DNA of 64,000 nucleotides, taken from NCBI RefSeq assembly GCF_004353915.1, contig NZ_SMRP01000008.1, positions 62,001-126,000 on the forward strand. Reading direction: 5' to 3'. A program made the translations under genes and the position numbers. This stretch comes from Paraburkholderia silviterrae. GTDB taxonomy: Bacteria > Pseudomonadota > Gammaproteobacteria > Burkholderiales > Burkholderiaceae. Positions 62,435 through 64,000 of this stretch are shown here, one piece after another; the stretch's first letter is position 1; each line of letters opens with the position of its first letter. A model generated the notes under the pieces. The model did not search any database. It worked only from the letters and a program-made list of their open reading frames with translations, and was not told where the DNA came from.

Positions 62435-62902
62435 GCCCTCCAGAGGTTTGAGCCGCCCGGTGCACGCCGGGAGTGATATGGCTCAAGTTTCTGAATGCAC
62501 GTGGCTTTGCGCCCCCGATTACATCAACGCTCAGCGCGTTTCCAGGCCCCGTTAGCCATCCGGCCAAGGGGTGGAATTCCCAATATTTGAACGAGCAGTC
62601 ACATATTGGAGATCGCGGAAAAACCGCCCTACAATCCGATCCATCCGACATGACGCGCCATGCGCATCAGACAAGCGCGCAAAGCGCAGTCGGCTGCACT
62701 CATACAAAAGCCCACGATCGCGCGAGACGCGCGCTGCAGCGGGCAGCAATCGGAGACGTCAGCCATGTTCCAGCCCGCGAAGTGCGCGGCCTCGTGCCGT
62801 CCGCCCTCAAGCGCGAAAGCGCGCCCTTGCTATCCGAACCATGGCCCGCAGGCTGTTGTTTGACGCCTTGCGCTTATTTCCGTCTTTTTGATCGGCCTCG
62901 CC
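62435..62902. other. intergenic region between the toxin and IclR genes
   Basis: This stretch of about 470 bp holds an inverted repeat CCAATAT (62580-62586) / ATATTGG (62603-62609), and a 25-codon frame at 62478-62555 starting MAQVSECTWLCAPDYINAQR behind GGGAG. Codon use and length do not allow a firm call on the small frame. No other gene is visible; longer frames here lack family-like sequence. Confidence 0.35.
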
Positions 62903-63877
62903 ATGAACAAAGCGATGTCCCCGAATCTCGCCGAGCGCTTCGAGAGCGCCGACGCCACACCAGCCGCTGAGTCCGCCGCGCACGCGCCGGCGGCGCCTGC
63001 CGCCGGCCGCACGCAGCCGCAAGCCAAAACACGTTCCGGCGCCGACGAGATCGTCGGCCTGCCGGGTGCGCTGCTCGACGGCTCGGCGCAAGCTGGCACG
63101 CAGACGCTCTTGCGCGGCCTCGCCATCCTCGAAGCCGCCGCTGCCGGCGTGCGCGATCTGCGCTCGTTCGGCGCGGTGCTCGGCACGACGCGCAGCACCA
63201 CGCACCGGCTCGTATCGAGCCTCGTGCAGGCGCGCTACCTGCGCCAGGTGCAGGGCGGCTATCTGCTCGGGCCCAAGCTCATCGAGCTCGGCACGATTGC
63301 CCTCGAGCAGATGCCGCTCACGGCGGTGGCGCGCACGCACCTCGAAGCGCTCGCCGAGGCGACGCTCGACACGATCCACCTGGGCGTGCGCGACGGCGAC
63401 GACGTGCTTTACATCGACAAGATCCCCGGCCAGCGCGGCCTCGAAATGCGCTCGCGCGTGGGGCACCGCATGCCGCTCGCGTCCACGGGCATCGGCAAGG
63501 CGATGATGCTCGATCTCGCGCCGCAATCCTGGCGCGACTTGTTCGAGGCGTCGCGGCGCGCGCTCGCGGGCGTGAGCTTCCGCCCCGACCACAACCTCGA
63601 TCCCGATACCTTCCTCAAGCGCATGGCCACGTACTCGGCCGGTGGCTACACGTTCGATCTCGAGGAAAACGAAATTTCGATCCGCTGCGTGGCCGCGCCG
63701 GTGCGCGACGCGTCGGGGGCGATCGTGGCGGCGCTTTCGGTGGCGAGCACGATTCCCTACATGCCGCTCGAACGCATGGACGAGCTGATTGCGGTCGTGC
63801 AGCGCGAGGCGCGCGCGATCTCGCAGGAACTCGGCTGGCGCGTGCCGCAGCCCGCCGCGCGCAGGATTCGCCGATGA
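62903..63877 (+). CDS. IclR-family transcriptional regulator
   Basis: This 324-residue protein has an Ala/Pro-rich N-terminal extension of about 60 residues. A winged HTH (QTLLRGLAILEAAAAGVRDL then GTTRSTTHRLVSSLVQARYL) and the IclR effector domain (THLEALAEATLDTIHLGVRD, LPLAST-like MPLASTGIGKAMML) follow. The ATG at 62903 is chosen; a TTG at 62888 would add five residues. Its stop overlaps the dgoK start (ATGA). IclR regulators of sugar-acid catabolism are often next to dgoK/dgoA, so control of galactonate or a related pathway is likely. Confidence 0.9.
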   Translation: MNKAMSPNLAERFESADATPAAESAAHAPAAPAAGRTQPQAKTRSGADEIVGLPGALLDGSAQAGTQTLLRGLAILEAAAAGVRDLRSFGAVLGTTRSTTHRLVSSLVQARYLRQVQGGYLLGPKLIELGTIALEQMPLTAVARTHLEALAEATLDTIHLGVRDGDDVLYIDKIPGQRGLEMRSRVGHRMPLASTGIGKAMMLDLAPQSWRDLFEASRRALAGVSFRPDHNLDPDTFLKRMATYSAGGYTFDLEENEISIRCVAAPVRDASGAIVAALSVASTIPYMPLERMDELIAVVQREARAISQELGWRVPQPAARRIRR

Positions 63878-64000
63878 CCGCGCGCACGGCAGCAGCACAG
63901 CGCGAGCGGGGCAAGGCGGATGCCGCCAGGGAGAAGCGCGCCGCGCTCATCGCGCTCGACTGGGGCACGACTTCGCTGCGCGCGTATCTGTTCGACGCGG
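63874..64000 (+). CDS. dgoK: 2-dehydro-3-deoxygalactonokinase DgoK, partial
   Basis: The first 42 codons are present and the gene runs off the right edge. After a basic leader of about 20 residues, the frame reads AALIALDWGTTSLRAYLFDA, the phosphate-1 motif that opens DgoK. The enzyme phosphorylates 2-dehydro-3-deoxygalactonate in the De Ley-Doudoroff galactose route. It overlaps the IclR stop by 4 nt. Other sugar kinases share part of the DWGTTSLR motif, but this exact form is typical of DgoK. Confidence 0.82.
   Translation, partial: MTARTAAAQRERGKADAAREKRAALIALDWGTTSLRAYLFDA

Overview
The window is a high-GC chromosomal segment from a betaproteobacterium of the Burkholderia/Paraburkholderia/Caballeronia group. 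That placement is an inference from gene order (lptC-lptA-lptB-rpoN-hpf-ptsN-hprK-rapZ on one strand), from HprK beside PtsN and RapZ in a Gram-negative background, from the narK1-narK2-narGHJI-narXL order, from a Burkholderia-type porin, and from strong G/C third-position bias. I see no rRNA, tRNA, CRISPR array, insertion sequence, integrase or phage gene.

Region 1 (1-9.3 kb, all minus strand) is housekeeping. It runs kdsD, kdsC, lptC, lptA and lptB (Kdo synthesis and LPS export, tightly overlapping), then rpoN (sigma-54) and hpf (ribosome hibernation). A strong terminator follows hpf. Next come ptsN, hprK and rapZ (nitrogen-PTS and small-RNA adaptor) and the start of a Lon-N-domain protein. 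Region 2 (9.5-14.8 kb, plus) holds a CPA2 cation/proton antiporter, apt, a LysE exporter, a DUF4743-type Nudix hydrolase and purU.

Region 3 (15-28 kb, plus) is a complete nitrate-respiration locus. It has two nitrate/nitrite transporters, the membrane nitrate reductase NarGHJI with its chaperone, and the NarX-NarL nitrate-sensing pair. Region 4 (28-34.4 kb) has an AI-2E-family permease and uvrA on the minus strand, facing an MFS transporter and ssb on the plus strand.

Region 5 (34.4-39.3 kb) starts with hcp (hybrid-cluster protein, NO reductase) behind an FNR-like and an NsrR-like site. A ferredoxin-NAD(P) reductase follows, then a DauR/YheO-type regulator overlapping a PLP ammonia-lyase. 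With region 3 this suggests coordinated anaerobic nitrate respiration and nitrosative-stress defence.

Region 6 (39.3-57 kb) is more accessory. It contains a LysR-MFS divergent pair, two overlapping RcsB/EvgA-like response regulators, an aquaporin, and a 1566-residue BvgS/EvgS-like hybrid kinase. After these come a LysR facing a porin, a CHRD-domain exported protein, an HSL-type hydrolase, an EcsC protein, a DHA2 efflux pump and a MarR regulator. The two-regulator/aquaporin/hybrid-kinase block is the most unusual grouping here, and its upstream DNA carries interleaved inverted repeats.

Region 7 (57-64 kb) looks like a D-amino-acid catabolic module: a DSD1-type D-amino-acid lyase, an RpiR regulator, an N-acyl-D-amino-acid deacylase and RidA. 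A reverse-order (toxin first) HigBA-like toxin-antitoxin pair, an IclR regulator and the first codons of dgoK (2-dehydro-3-deoxygalactonokinase) follow.
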